Made by a program: the position numbers and the translations under genes
NCBI GenBank assembly: GCA_963737405.1
Contig: CAVTSL010000006.1
Coordinates: 400,830-464,829 of the forward strand
Reading direction: 5' to 3'
Origin: JACCTU01 sp963737405
GTDB taxonomy: Bacteria; Actinomycetota; Thermoleophilia; Gaiellales; Gaiellaceae
DNA length: 64,000 nucleotides
Part shown: piece after piece, positions 51,122-59,757 of the stretch
Layout of the letters: each line of letters opens with the position of its first letter
Position numbering within the stretch: the stretch's first letter is position 1
Notes under the pieces: model-generated
What the model was told of the DNA's origin: nothing
The model's input: only the letters and a program-made list of their open reading frames with translations
The model's database searches: none

Positions 51122-52272
51122 CGCACGACCCCGTCGGGGAACGGCGACAGCTTCTGCGCTCGGCCGGCCGTGATCAGGAAGTTGTCCTCGAGGCGCAGGC
51201 CGCCGCCGCCCTCCCAGTACACGCCGGGCTCGATCGCGAGCACCATCCCCTCCTCGATCGTTCCGCCGCCGGCCTGATGCGCGTAGGGCGGCTCATGTGC
51301 GCGCGCGCCGACGCCGTGGGCGATCGGGTGTGACGGCTGCCCCGGGTAGCCCGCCTCCGCGATCCCGTCGCGGACGAGGACGTCGAGCTCGGCAAGGCCG
51401 GCCCCCGGGCGGCAGTGGTCGACCGCGCGTTCGTACACCCGGGTGAGTGCATCGAGCAGCCGCTCGTACTCGGGTGTCAGCTCGCCGGGGCAGAGGTTCT
51501 TCGTGTGGTCGCACCAGTAGCCGTCCGCGCAGACCCAGATCTCGAACAGCGTCGGCTCGTGCTCCTGCACCGGCCGGTCCCCTGTCGCCGTGAAGGTGCG
51601 GATGCCGGGCCCGGACCAGACGAGCGAGAAGCCGTACGCCAGCTCGACTTGCCCCTTCCAGCCCGTCCCCTGCCCATGCACGAAGGCGTTCCAGAGCGCG
51701 GCGGCCTCGCTCTCCTTCATGCCCGGCTCCAGGCGCTCGCGCACGTGCTCCATCGCCGCCGCTGCGATCTCGTTCGCGAGCTGCATGCGCTCGAGCTCCT
51801 GATCGGTTTTCAGGGCCCGCGCCCTGGCGAGCAACGGCGTTGCGTCCGCCGCTTCCGGCCACGCGTCGAACCACGCCCGCGTGTACGTCGTCGGCTCGCC
51901 GACCATGCGGTCCGCCGCCTGGGTGCCGAGCGACAGCTCGAGACCGACACGCGTGTAGGGCTTCGCCGCGTCGTGCGCGAGCTCCAGCGTGCGGGCCGTC
52001 GGCGGCCGCGGATCGCGCTCGTCGTAGCCTCGCAGGTAGCGCACGTCGTCCGTCCACGCCGTGCGCGACGCGTCGTCCGCGGAGGCCTCGAGGCAGATCA
52101 GCGTCGGCTCGCCCTCGCGCGGGAACACCGCGGCGTCGTAGCCCTTCATGCCCCAGAAGTTCGTCAGGTAGAGGACGTTGTCGGGCGCGCGGACGACAAG
52201 TGCGTCGAGCCCCGCTTCGGCGATCAGCGCGCGAACGCGGTCGAGCTTCGCGTCGTCGCGCGGCCAGGACAT
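51118..52272 (-). CDS. M24-family metallopeptidase-like hydrolase (Xaa-Pro dipeptidase fold)
   Basis: A 384-residue pita-bread-fold protein. Ligands fit WCDHTK (Asp), IAHGVGARAHEPP (His), LAIEPGVY (Glu) and RLEDNFLIT (Glu). The first Asp position reads Glu (FEIWVCADGYW). More ligands are kept than in the M24 protein at 39646, so metal binding is plausible. Family members include proline dipeptidases, creatinase and ectoine hydrolase. It abuts the FAH-family gene. Two divergent M24 proteins in one operon suggest two successive C-N cleavage steps. Confidence 0.86.
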   Translation of the reverse strand: MSWPRDDAKLDRVRALIAEAGLDALVVRAPDNVLYLTNFWGMKGYDAAVFPREGEPTLICLEASADDASRTAWTDDVRYLRGYDERDPRPPTARTLELAHDAAKPYTRVGLELSLGTQAADRMVGEPTTYTRAWFDAWPEAADATPLLARARALKTDQELERMQLANEIAAAAMEHVRERLEPGMKESEAAALWNAFVHGQGTGWKGQVELAYGFSLVWSGPGIRTFTATGDRPVQEHEPTLFEIWVCADGYWCDHTKNLCPGELTPEYERLLDALTRVYERAVDHCRPGAGLAELDVLVRDGIAEAGYPGQPSHPIAHGVGARAHEPPYAHQAGGGTIEEGMVLAIEPGVYWEGGGGLRLEDNFLITAGRAQKLSPFPDGVVR

Positions 52273-53139
52273 CTACCAGCGAACCCGCGGCGGCGCCGGC
52301 TCGCCGTGCGCGTCCTGCCACGAGACGACCGGGTTGCGCAGCACGCCGATCCGCTCGATCTCGGCCTCGATGACGTCGCCGGGCTTCAGATACAGCGATG
52401 CGGCGTCTTCCGAGAAGCCCGCGACGCCGGACACGGTGCCCGTCGAGACCACGTCGCCCGCGCTGTACCCGAGCGGCGAGTAGTGGGAGAGGATCTCCGC
52501 GATCGTCGTCGACATCCGGCTCGAGTGCGACGTCTGGCGCCGCTCGCCGTTCACGCGCAGCTCCATCGCGAGGTCATGCGGGTCGGGGATCTCGTCGGGC
52601 GTCACGATCCACGGGCCGAGCGGGCAGAAGGTGTCGATCGCCTTGCAGAAGGAGAACACGCCCGACCGCATCTCCCGCCGCTGGATGTCGCGGGCAGTGA
52701 TGTCATTGAAGATGACGTAGCCGCCCACGTAGTCCATCGCCTCCTCGGGCGAGAACCACTTCCCGGGCTTGCGCACAACGACCGCGAGCTCGAGCTCGTA
52801 GTCCAGCTCCTCGGTCAGGTGCTCCGGGTACACGATCGGGTCGTCGGGCCCGACGATCGCGTCGACGTTCTGGAAGAAGACGATCCACGGCGCGATCTCG
52901 TGCGACCAGCCGACGCGCTTCGACTCCTCCTCGTGCTCGCGGAAGTTCCCGGCCGTGTGGAGGAACTTGCGCGGAACGATGGGCGCTTCGAGGTCCGCGC
53001 TCGCGAGCTCGGTGCGCTCGCCCGTGTCGTCGGCCCCGCCGCGCTCGAAGTACGTCCGGAGGTCGGGAACGTCGAGGCGGACGACCTCCTCGCCTTCGAC
53101 GCGCCCGGCCTTCCCGCCGTCGTACGTGACGAGCTTCAC
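52273..53139 (-). CDS. Fumarylacetoacetate hydrolase family protein
   Basis: A 288-residue protein. It begins KLVTYDGGKAGRVEGE and has the FAH core: FLHTAGNFREHEEESKR, LDYELELAVVVRKPGK with the Glu-x-Glu metal site, and TARDIQRREM, then VSTGTVSGVAGF. Enzymes of this family hydrolyse or decarboxylate acyl-pyruvates and related diketo acids at the end of aromatic and heterocycle pathways. GTG overlaps the M20 stop. It likely acts late in the pathway. Confidence 0.88.
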   Translation of the reverse strand: MKLVTYDGGKAGRVEGEEVVRLDVPDLRTYFERGGADDTGERTELASADLEAPIVPRKFLHTAGNFREHEEESKRVGWSHEIAPWIVFFQNVDAIVGPDDPIVYPEHLTEELDYELELAVVVRKPGKWFSPEEAMDYVGGYVIFNDITARDIQRREMRSGVFSFCKAIDTFCPLGPWIVTPDEIPDPHDLAMELRVNGERRQTSHSSRMSTTIAEILSHYSPLGYSAGDVVSTGTVSGVAGFSEDAASLYLKPGDVIEAEIERIGVLRNPVVSWQDAHGEPAPPRVRW

Positions 53140-54329
53140 GCCGTCCCGCAGACGTCCATCGCCGCGCGCGCGTAGACCTCGGCCGTCTTGACGAGCCCGT
53201 CGATCGCGAGGTTCTCGCCCAACTCCGCATCGGGCAGACCGCTCGAGGTGCCGTAGTTGACGGTCGCGATCCCGTAGCGGCTGAGCACGGACGCATCGGA
53301 GAACCAGCGCGTGACGTCGCGTTCCGGCGGCGAGCCGAAGACCCCTTCGTGCGCCTGCTCGAGCGCACCGACCAGCGGATGCCCCTCGTCGATCTCCGCT
53401 CCTGGCGCAGTGACGTAGATCTCCGCCTCGACGCCCTCGAGGCCGCGTCCGAATTCGAGCGCCTTCCGCCGTGCCTCGGACATCGGCACCGAGGGCGGGA
53501 CGCGCAGATCGAGAAACAGGTCGGTCACGTGCGGCGTCCGGGAAACGCGCCAGCCGAAGCCTCCCTGGAGCGCACCGATGCTCGCGACGCCACGCACGCC
53601 GTTGTAGCTCATCTCCTCTTCCCAGGCGGGCAGCCACTCCAGCACCCGGTCGAGCACTGTGCGCATCCGCACGATCGAGTTCTCCTCGAGCCGTCCGGAG
53701 CTGAACGCGGTGTGGATGAACGGCCCGTGGGTCGAGAGGCGCATCCAGATCGTCCCGAAGTGCGCGAGGACGACCTTGTTCTCGGTCGGCTCGCCGAGCA
53801 CGCACATGTCGGCGACGCCGCCGTGCGTGACGAGGTGACGGGACCCGGCGGCGTACCCGCGGTACTCGGCACCCTGCGCCTCGCCTTGCTGCGTCTTCTC
53901 GATCTCGCCTGCGACCGCGGCGATCAGCACGTCACCGCGCAGGCGCACGCCCGCCTCCTGCAACGAGCGCACCGCTTCGACGTAGCAAGCGACCGCGCCC
54001 TTCATGTTCGAGATGCCGAGGCCGTAGATGCGCCCATCCTGCTCGAAGCCCTGCGGCTGGAAGCCGGGGATGCCCTGCAACCAGGGCTCGCGGCCCGAGT
54101 ACGACGTGTCGAGGTGACCGTTGAACATCAACGTCGGGCCGCCCCCCGTCCCCTGCCATGTGCCGAGGACGTTGGCACGCCCATCCTCCACCTGCTGCCA
54201 CTGCACCTGCAGGCCGAGAGACCTGAGCTCGTCCTGCATCAGCCGCGCGGCGGCGTCCTCGGACCCCGTGAACGACGGCGTCGAGACGAGGCGAAGCGCC
54301 AGATCGACGAGGCGGCGCTCGTCGATCAT
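53136..54329 (-). CDS. M20-family amidohydrolase/deacylase with altered metal site
   Basis: A 397-residue protein of the ArgE/DapE/CPG2 family. The first zinc site FNGHLDTSYSG (His72, Asp74) is intact. The bridging Asp of the G-x-x-D-M-K-G motif is Asn108 in GISNMKGA, and the Glu pair reads GEIEKTQ. The C-terminal His expected near GLPDAELGEN is missing. It may bind one metal, or have changed chemistry. Members hydrolyse N-acyl or N-carbamoyl amino acids. The ATG overlaps the LLM stop. Confidence 0.84.
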   Translation of the reverse strand: MIDERRLVDLALRLVSTPSFTGSEDAAARLMQDELRSLGLQVQWQQVEDGRANVLGTWQGTGGGPTLMFNGHLDTSYSGREPWLQGIPGFQPQGFEQDGRIYGLGISNMKGAVACYVEAVRSLQEAGVRLRGDVLIAAVAGEIEKTQQGEAQGAEYRGYAAGSRHLVTHGGVADMCVLGEPTENKVVLAHFGTIWMRLSTHGPFIHTAFSSGRLEENSIVRMRTVLDRVLEWLPAWEEEMSYNGVRGVASIGALQGGFGWRVSRTPHVTDLFLDLRVPPSVPMSEARRKALEFGRGLEGVEAEIYVTAPGAEIDEGHPLVGALEQAHEGVFGSPPERDVTRWFSDASVLSRYGIATVNYGTSSGLPDAELGENLAIDGLVKTAEVYARAAMDVCGTA

Positions 54330-55357
54330 CGGAACTGAGGGAGCACGCGCTCGCCGAAGAGGCGCAGCTGGTCGTGCCGACGGTCGCCCCAGAGCTCGAG
54401 CATGACGTGCGTGCAGCCGGCGTCGCGGTATTCCTCGATCGCCGCGATGCAATCGGAGGGCGTGCCGGCGATCGGCTTGCACTTGTCGAGCAGCGCGTCG
54501 CTCACGTGCTCCTTGGCCGCGAGCCGGCCGCCGTGTTCCATCGCCTCCGCGACCGGCCGGATCTCCTCCTGCTCGATCCCCGCGAGCTCGAGCAGTGTGT
54601 CGGCGGAGCCCTGGATGTTCTGCACCTTGTTGGCGAGGTACATCCCGGCGATCTCGCGGGCGCCGTCGCGGCCGGCGTCGCGGTCGTTCTCGTGGATCGA
54701 TGCGACGACCGTGCAGCCGATGTCGATGTCGGCGTTCACGTTCTCCCGGGTATAGCGCACGAATGCCGGCGTCGTGATCGAAGGCGTCAAGCAGCCGTCC
54801 GCGATCTCGCCTGCCAGCGCCTGCATCTTCGGCGCCGTCGCGGCGACGTAGACGGGCGGAGCCCCGCGCGGCGTGTCAGCGTCGTCGTCGAGCGCCGGCA
54901 CGTCGGCGCTCCAGCGCTCGCCGTCGTACGCGAAGGCCTCGCCGCCGAGCACGCCGCGCACGATCGCGACCGCGTCGCGCATCGGTCCGAGCGTCTTGTT
55001 CGTCTGCATCCGCGCGTTGTTGAGGAAGATCTTGGAGGTCCCGAAGCCGAGGATGAACCGATCTGGGCCTGCGGCCTCCTGCACGACGCGCGCATCCATC
55101 GCGACCTGGACGGGGTGGCGGGTGAACGGCGAGATGATCCCCCAGCCGATCGTCAGCCGCTTCGTCGCTTGCGCCAGCAACGCCGAGACGACCGTCGAGG
55201 AGCGCGCTTCCATGCCGTGCTTCCGCCACCACGGATACGCCTCGGCGAGCCAGACGGTGTCGATTCCCGCCTCGTCCATGACGCGCGCGGACGCGACCAT
55301 CTCGTCGAGCGGCTCCATCGTCAACTGCATCACACCGATCCGGAACGGCGGCGGCAC
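54326..55357 (-). CDS. LLM-class (luciferase-like) flavin-dependent oxidoreductase
   Basis: A 343-residue TIM barrel. It starts PPPFRIGVMQLTMEPLDEM, with IDTVWLAEAYPW near 34 and LTIGWGIISPFTRHPVQVAM near 68-87, the family pattern for FMN or F420 binding. RFILGFGTSK follows. The actinobacterial setting favours F420, but that cannot be read with certainty. It could oxidise or monooxygenate the substrate after the molybdenum hydroxylase step. GTG start; ten bases after the coxG stop. Confidence 0.88.
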   Translation of the reverse strand: MPPPFRIGVMQLTMEPLDEMVASARVMDEAGIDTVWLAEAYPWWRKHGMEARSSTVVSALLAQATKRLTIGWGIISPFTRHPVQVAMDARVVQEAAGPDRFILGFGTSKIFLNNARMQTNKTLGPMRDAVAIVRGVLGGEAFAYDGERWSADVPALDDDADTPRGAPPVYVAATAPKMQALAGEIADGCLTPSITTPAFVRYTRENVNADIDIGCTVVASIHENDRDAGRDGAREIAGMYLANKVQNIQGSADTLLELAGIEQEEIRPVAEAMEHGGRLAAKEHVSDALLDKCKPIAGTPSDCIAAIEEYRDAGCTHVMLELWGDRRHDQLRLFGERVLPQFR

Positions 55358-55366
55358 GGAGGCCAG

Positions 55367-55819
55367 TCAGGCCGGCGTCTGCGCTGCCGCAACCTGCCGA
55401 TCGAGCGCATTGAGGACGTTCTGCACCTGCTGGTTGACGATGGGCTGGAGCACCCGCTGCCCCATCGAGCCGACCGGTCCGGCGATGCGCACCTCGGCTT
55501 CCCAGTGCATGGTCGTCCCGTCCCCTTGCTCGGCGAGCGCGAACTGCGTGTCCATGTCCAGGATCGCGCCGACGCCGTTTCCTTTCGCGTGCAAGCGCGC
55601 GAACTCGGGCGGACGCTCCTCGGTCTTCTCGAAGTCGATCTTGAGACCCAGGCCGCCAAGGCCGAGCGGGATCTTCACGTTCGCCGTCCAGCGCCGCTCG
55701 TCGTGGATGTCGAAGCTCTCGACTCCCGGCATCAGCTTGGCCATCTGCGCGGGATCGTTGAGCACTGTCCAGACCGTTTCCCTCGGCGCGGCGAAGGAGC
55801 GGTCGCCCGCAACCTTCAC
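55367..55819 (-). CDS. coxG: CoxG-like SRPBCC protein
   Basis: A 150-residue START-like protein, KVAGDRSFAAPRETVWTVLND then MAKLMPGVESFDI, the CoxG hallmark. CoxG proteins bind the membrane and recruit or assist aerobic Cox-type molybdenum dehydrogenases, possibly with quinone. GTG overlaps the large-subunit stop. Presence of CoxG suggests electrons leave to the membrane rather than directly to oxygen. Confidence 0.88.
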   Translation of the reverse strand: MKVAGDRSFAAPRETVWTVLNDPAQMAKLMPGVESFDIHDERRWTANVKIPLGLGGLGLKIDFEKTEERPPEFARLHAKGNGVGAILDMDTQFALAEQGDGTTMHWEAEVRIAGPVGSMGQRVLQPIVNQQVQNVLNALDRQVAAAQTPA

Positions 55820-58302
55820 GCTTCCTCCACCCGCACGTTGGCGCGGCTCTGCTCGGGATCGCGGAGCATCTCCCAGACTCGGTGCGGCGGGTTGCAGCTG
55901 TCCCACACGATCGCTCCGCCGCTCGCCCTGAGCGCGTCCTGGAGCGCCGAGCACACCGCCGAGAGACCCGCGCCGCCGCCCTCCCCCATGCCCTTCGCGC
56001 CGAGCGGCGTGAACGGCGACGGCGACTCGAGGTAGCCCGTCTTCAGCGGCGGCATGTCGAGCGCGTGCGGCACGTGGTAGTCGTAGAAGTTCGGCGTGAG
56101 CAGATTTCCATCCTCGTCGTACTGGAAGACCTCGTGCGTCGCGGCCCCCAGCGACTGGGCGGCAGCACCGTGCACCTGGCCCTCGATGATCTGCGGGTTG
56201 ATCCGCAGGCCGCAGTCGTCGACGGCGCTGTAGTCGACGATCTCGTAGGCGCCCGTCTCGGGGTCGACCTCGACCACGCAGGCATGGACCTGATTCGCGT
56301 ACGTGAGCGTCAGGTTGCCGTACTTCCGCTCCTTGTCGGGCAGCTGGTGGGGCGGCACGTACACGTAGCGGCAATTGAGCGTGATGTCGCGCGCCTCGAG
56401 CGGCAGGACCGCGTTGTTCGCGTTCACGATCGCGCCGCAGGCCATGAACGGCAGCGCAGCCTCCGGATTGTCCTTTCGCTTGACGAAGCCGCCTTCGAGG
56501 AACACGTCGTCGGTCGAGTCTGCGCCGAGCACGGCGGCGCCGATCCGCTTGATCTCGTCGACCAGCATCTCGGTCGCACCCTTCACGGCGCCGAGCCCGG
56601 TGACCGCGAACTGGCTCGCGTACGTCCCGGAGAAGCCGGCGTGCGAGTTCCAGTAGCTGTCGTGCCCGGCACGCACGTTCACGTCGTCGGGCGTGACGCC
56701 GAGCATCTCAGCGACGACCTGTGCGGCCGTCGTCTCGTGGCTCTGTCCCTGCGGGGTCGTCCCGAGGGTGACGACGATCTCGCCGAAGATGTCCAGCTTC
56801 ACCGTCGCGACCTCGTTGTTCCCCGAGAACTGCAGCTCGGGATTGATGAGCGTCGATTGGCCGAAGTTGTTCGTGCCGGAGTCGAGCGTCGAGCCGATGC
56901 CGACGCCGAGCAGCTTCCCGCGCGCTTCAGCGTCGCGCCGGCGCGCCTCGATGCCCGCGTAGTCGACGAGCTCGAGCGCCTGGTCGAGGCAGCGCGCGTA
57001 GTCGCCCGAGTCGTAGACGCAGCCGTTCGGCGTCTCGTAGGGCATCTCGTCCGCGCGGATGTAGTTCCGCTTGCGAATCTCGACCGGGTCGAGATCGAGC
57101 TCGTGCGCGACGATGTCGATCACGCGCTCGGTGAACCACAGGTGCTGCATGCGCGAGTAGCCGCGGTTCGGCCCGCAGGGAGATTTGTTCGTGCAGACCT
57201 GCGTGAAGTCGACGCGAACGTTCCGCCAGCGGTAGACGCCGGGCGTGACCTGCGACCAGATGATGCAGCCAAGCGGCTCGTAGCGCGTATAGGCGCCGCA
57301 GTCGTCGACCATCCGTGCGCGGAACCCGAGCATCGTGCCGTCGGCCTTGACGGGCACCTCGACGTCGAGGAACACGCGCTCGTTCCCGTGCGAGTTGCCC
57401 GTGTGCTGGTCGGTGCGCCACTCCGTCCAGTTGACGGGGCGCCTGAGCTTGCGCGCGAGCAGGCAAAGCGCGACGAGCTGGACGTGCGTGCAGATCTTGT
57501 TGCCAAACCCGCCGCCGATGTCCTGCGAGACGAAGCGCAGCTTGTCGATCCCGACGCGAAGAGCCGGGCCCATCATGATCACCGCGAAGCCGGGGAACTG
57601 GTTGTTCGAGTGGATCGTCCACTGCCCGGTGCCGCGGTTGTACTCGACGAGCGCGCCGCTCGTCTCGAGCGGCGTCGACGAGAAGCGGTGGAAGTGCAGC
57701 CGGTCGATCTTGACGACCTTGTCGGCCTCCGCGACCGCGGCGTCGAAGTCGCCCCAGTCGAACTGACCGTTCCAGATCACGTTCGAGCCCACGTCGTCGT
57801 GCAGGACGGGCATGTCGGGATCGGTCGCGCGCTCGGGGTCGACGATGGCCTGGAGGGGCTCGTACTCGACCTCGACGAGATCAGCGGCATCGCGCGCGAG
57901 CTCTCGGGTCGCGGCGGCGACCGCGACGACGGGCTCGCCGACGTGCCGCACGCGGCCGACCGCGAGCGCGTAGTCCTTGACGTGGCCTCCCGGGGGCGGT
58001 GCGATCTGGAAGAACGCGTCGGTCTGCGCCGCCACCTCCTCGCCGATGAGCGTGCCGTACACGCCCTCCAGCTCCACCGCCTTGGAGACGTCGATCGACG
58101 TGATCGCGGCGTGTGCGTAGGGCGAGCGCACGAAGTGGACGTACGCCATCGCGTGCCGCTTGATGTCGTCGACGAAGACGCCCTCGCCCTGGACGAGGCG
58201 CTTGTCTTCTTTGCGCGGGACGTTGACGCCGATGAAGCCCGGTTTCGCCTCGTCCGCTTCGACGGTGAGGGGATGGTCGGGCGCGACGGTCGTCTCGCTC
58301 AC
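55816..58302 (-). CDS. Molybdenum hydroxylase large subunit (xanthine dehydrogenase/CoxL family)
   Basis: An 828-residue MoCo subunit. FVSQDIGGGFGNKI and FTPLGAKGMGEGGGAG, with the active Glu in the last motif, are clear. The active-site loop reads CGPNRGYSRMQ instead of AYRSFR (true CO dehydrogenase) or AYRGAGR (form II), so CO oxidation is unlikely. The enzyme should hydroxylate a carbon next to nitrogen in a heterocycle, or an aldehyde. GTG overlaps the iron-sulphur subunit stop. Together with 58299-59591 it forms a complete three-subunit enzyme. Confidence 0.92.
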   Translation of the reverse strand: MSETTVAPDHPLTVEADEAKPGFIGVNVPRKEDKRLVQGEGVFVDDIKRHAMAYVHFVRSPYAHAAITSIDVSKAVELEGVYGTLIGEEVAAQTDAFFQIAPPPGGHVKDYALAVGRVRHVGEPVVAVAAATRELARDAADLVEVEYEPLQAIVDPERATDPDMPVLHDDVGSNVIWNGQFDWGDFDAAVAEADKVVKIDRLHFHRFSSTPLETSGALVEYNRGTGQWTIHSNNQFPGFAVIMMGPALRVGIDKLRFVSQDIGGGFGNKICTHVQLVALCLLARKLRRPVNWTEWRTDQHTGNSHGNERVFLDVEVPVKADGTMLGFRARMVDDCGAYTRYEPLGCIIWSQVTPGVYRWRNVRVDFTQVCTNKSPCGPNRGYSRMQHLWFTERVIDIVAHELDLDPVEIRKRNYIRADEMPYETPNGCVYDSGDYARCLDQALELVDYAGIEARRRDAEARGKLLGVGIGSTLDSGTNNFGQSTLINPELQFSGNNEVATVKLDIFGEIVVTLGTTPQGQSHETTAAQVVAEMLGVTPDDVNVRAGHDSYWNSHAGFSGTYASQFAVTGLGAVKGATEMLVDEIKRIGAAVLGADSTDDVFLEGGFVKRKDNPEAALPFMACGAIVNANNAVLPLEARDITLNCRYVYVPPHQLPDKERKYGNLTLTYANQVHACVVEVDPETGAYEIVDYSAVDDCGLRINPQIIEGQVHGAAAQSLGAATHEVFQYDEDGNLLTPNFYDYHVPHALDMPPLKTGYLESPSPFTPLGAKGMGEGGGAGLSAVCSALQDALRASGGAIVWDSCNPPHRVWEMLRDPEQSRANVRVEEA

Positions 58303-58787
58303 GCGCTCACGTCTCCTTTCGCAGCTGCGTCGATCGCCTCGATGATGTTCACGTAGCCGGTGCAGCGGCAAATGTTGCCCTGGATCGCGCGCCGGATCTC
58401 AGTCTCGGTCGGCTCGGGGTTGTGGTCGAGCAGGTTCTTGGCGCTCATCAGCATCCCGGGCGTGCAGTAGCCGCACTGCAGCGCGTGCGTCGAGCTGAAC
58501 GCCTGCTGCAAGGGGTGCAGCTCGCCGTCGCTCGCGAGACCCTCGACAGTCTCGATCGACGCGCCGTCGGCCTGGATCGCGAGGATCATGCAGCTCTTCA
58601 CGGCGATGCCGTCGACGATCACCGTGCATGCGCCGCAGTTTCCGGTGTCGCAGCCGACGTGCGTGCCGGTCAGGTCGAGGTCGTCTCGGAGGAAGTGGAC
58701 GAGCAGCCGCCGCGCTTCGACCTCGCGCTCGTAGCGCTCGCCGTTCACGTCGACGCCGATCGTCGCGCTCTTGACCGTCTTTGCCAC
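58299..58787 (-). CDS. Molybdenum hydroxylase iron-sulphur subunit (CoxS-like)
   Basis: A 162-residue ferredoxin-like subunit with two [2Fe-2S] centres: Cys46, Cys51, Cys54 and Cys66 (GCDTGNCGACTV) and Cys105, Cys108, Cys140 and Cys142 (QCGYCTPG, NICRCTGY). It carries electrons from the molybdenum site to the FAD subunit. GTG start, next to the FAD-subunit stop. Length and motifs are normal for the family. Confidence 0.95.
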   Translation of the reverse strand: MAKTVKSATIGVDVNGERYEREVEARRLLVHFLRDDLDLTGTHVGCDTGNCGACTVIVDGIAVKSCMILAIQADGASIETVEGLASDGELHPLQQAFSSTHALQCGYCTPGMLMSAKNLLDHNPEPTETEIRRAIQGNICRCTGYVNIIEAIDAAAKGDVSA

Positions 58788-59591
58788 CTATGCGGCCTCC
58801 GCCACGGCGCGTGCGGCGACGACCTCCGCGAGCGCGCGCCGGTATTCGGCAGGTGCGTGGACGTCGGACGGCGGGTCGATCTGTGCGTTGCGCACCGCCT
58901 CCTTGACGGCGTCGGAGTCCGCCGCTCCGGTGACGAGCACGGGCGTCGCCGCGACGCAGCCGAGAGCGACTCGGGCCTCGCCGTCGCGCACCGTGGCCGC
59001 AGCGTTCACGATGCAGGTGCCGTCGCGCCCGATTCCGACGGAGCTGAACCCGTCTCGGGATCCTTCCGCGGAGGGGATCGTGATCTTGGTCAACAGCTCT
59101 CCGGGCCCGACCGCTGTCATGTAGACGCCGAGGAAGAACTCCTCCGCGGGCACCGTCCGCTCGCCGGTCTCGCCGAGGATCGTCATCGTCGCGCCGAGGG
59201 CGACCATCAGCGGCGGGAAGTGGTTCGTCGGGTCGTTCACGCAGACGTTGCCGCCGATCGTGCCGCGGTTTCGCACCTGCACGTCGGCAACCTGCGCCGC
59301 GACCGCGGCCAGCACCGGTCTGATGTCCCCCACCTCCTCCGAGCCGATCAGGGCAGTGAGCGTCGTCATCGCACCGATCTCGAGTCCGCCGTCCGGCATG
59401 CGGGAGACGCCGCGAAGCTCGTCGAGGCCGGCGAGGTCGACAAGCACGTCCGGCGAGGCGGCCCGCGCCTTCATCACGTTCGTGAGCGTCTGCCCGCCGG
59501 CAAGCGGCCGCGCACCGTCATGCGCAGCGAGCAGCTCGACAGCCTCCTCGAGGGAAGACGGCCGCGCGTACTCGACCTCGCGGAGGAGCAT
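58788..59591 (-). CDS. Molybdenum hydroxylase FAD-binding subunit (CoxM-like)
   Basis: A 267-residue FAD subunit. It has PLAGGQTLTNVMKAR and the isoalloxazine contact NRGTIGGNVCVND, both standard. It passes electrons from the iron-sulphur subunit to the final acceptor. It is the first gene of the 27-gene run. Its ATG has a promoter almost directly in front of it, with no room for a ribosome binding site, suggesting a leaderless message. Confidence 0.93.
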   Translation of the reverse strand: MLLREVEYARPSSLEEAVELLAAHDGARPLAGGQTLTNVMKARAASPDVLVDLAGLDELRGVSRMPDGGLEIGAMTTLTALIGSEEVGDIRPVLAAVAAQVADVQVRNRGTIGGNVCVNDPTNHFPPLMVALGATMTILGETGERTVPAEEFFLGVYMTAVGPGELLTKITIPSAEGSRDGFSSVGIGRDGTCIVNAAATVRDGEARVALGCVAATPVLVTGAADSDAVKEAVRNAQIDPPSDVHAPAEYRRALAEVVAARAVAEAA

Positions 59592-59598
59592 GCGAGAT

Positions 59599-59627
59599 TT
59601 CGATCACACCTCGGCCGGTCTTGTCAA
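59599..59627 (-). promoter_or_regulatory. Candidate promoter of the catabolic operon, leaderless
   Basis: On the minus strand TTGACA at 59622-59627 is a perfect -35 match. With a 17-base spacer the -10 is ATCGAA (59599-59604), a weak match. Transcription would begin within one or two bases of the ATG at 59591. The -35 lies inside CTTGTCAAG, a small palindrome shared in part with the promoter region at 12446. Confidence 0.4.
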
Positions 59628-59717
59628 GAAGCCTGCGGCGGCTCCGTGCGCGCTGCGAACAGGCAGTCCGGTTCGAGGGCGCTCTGGCCGCCAACCGGCC
59701 GGACGTCGGTCGAGGGA

Positions 59718-59757
59718 TGGAGCTAGCCGGACTCGAACCGGCGACCTCCTGGGTGCG
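59718..59757 (-). repeat. tRNA-Ala 3' fragment, right copy of a direct repeat
   Basis: On the minus strand this reads CGCACCCAGGAGGTC, then the T-arm GCCGG-TTCGAGT-CCGGC and acceptor end TAGCTCCA. It matches a tRNA-Ala from anticodon loop to discriminator base. The matching 5' GGAGCTA strand is not found upstream, so it is not functional. It is the cleaner of the two copies; the other is at 29780 in the same orientation. Confidence 0.68.

Noticed and set aside
55816..59591. Aerobic carbon monoxide dehydrogenase
   Set aside because: The large subunit lacks the AYRSFR-type loop with its Cys; the loop reads CGPNRGYSRMQ, so CO oxidation is not supported.
59718..59757. Complete tRNA-Ala gene
   Set aside because: No 5' acceptor strand, D-arm or full anticodon arm could be found next to the T-arm; only the 3' part is present.
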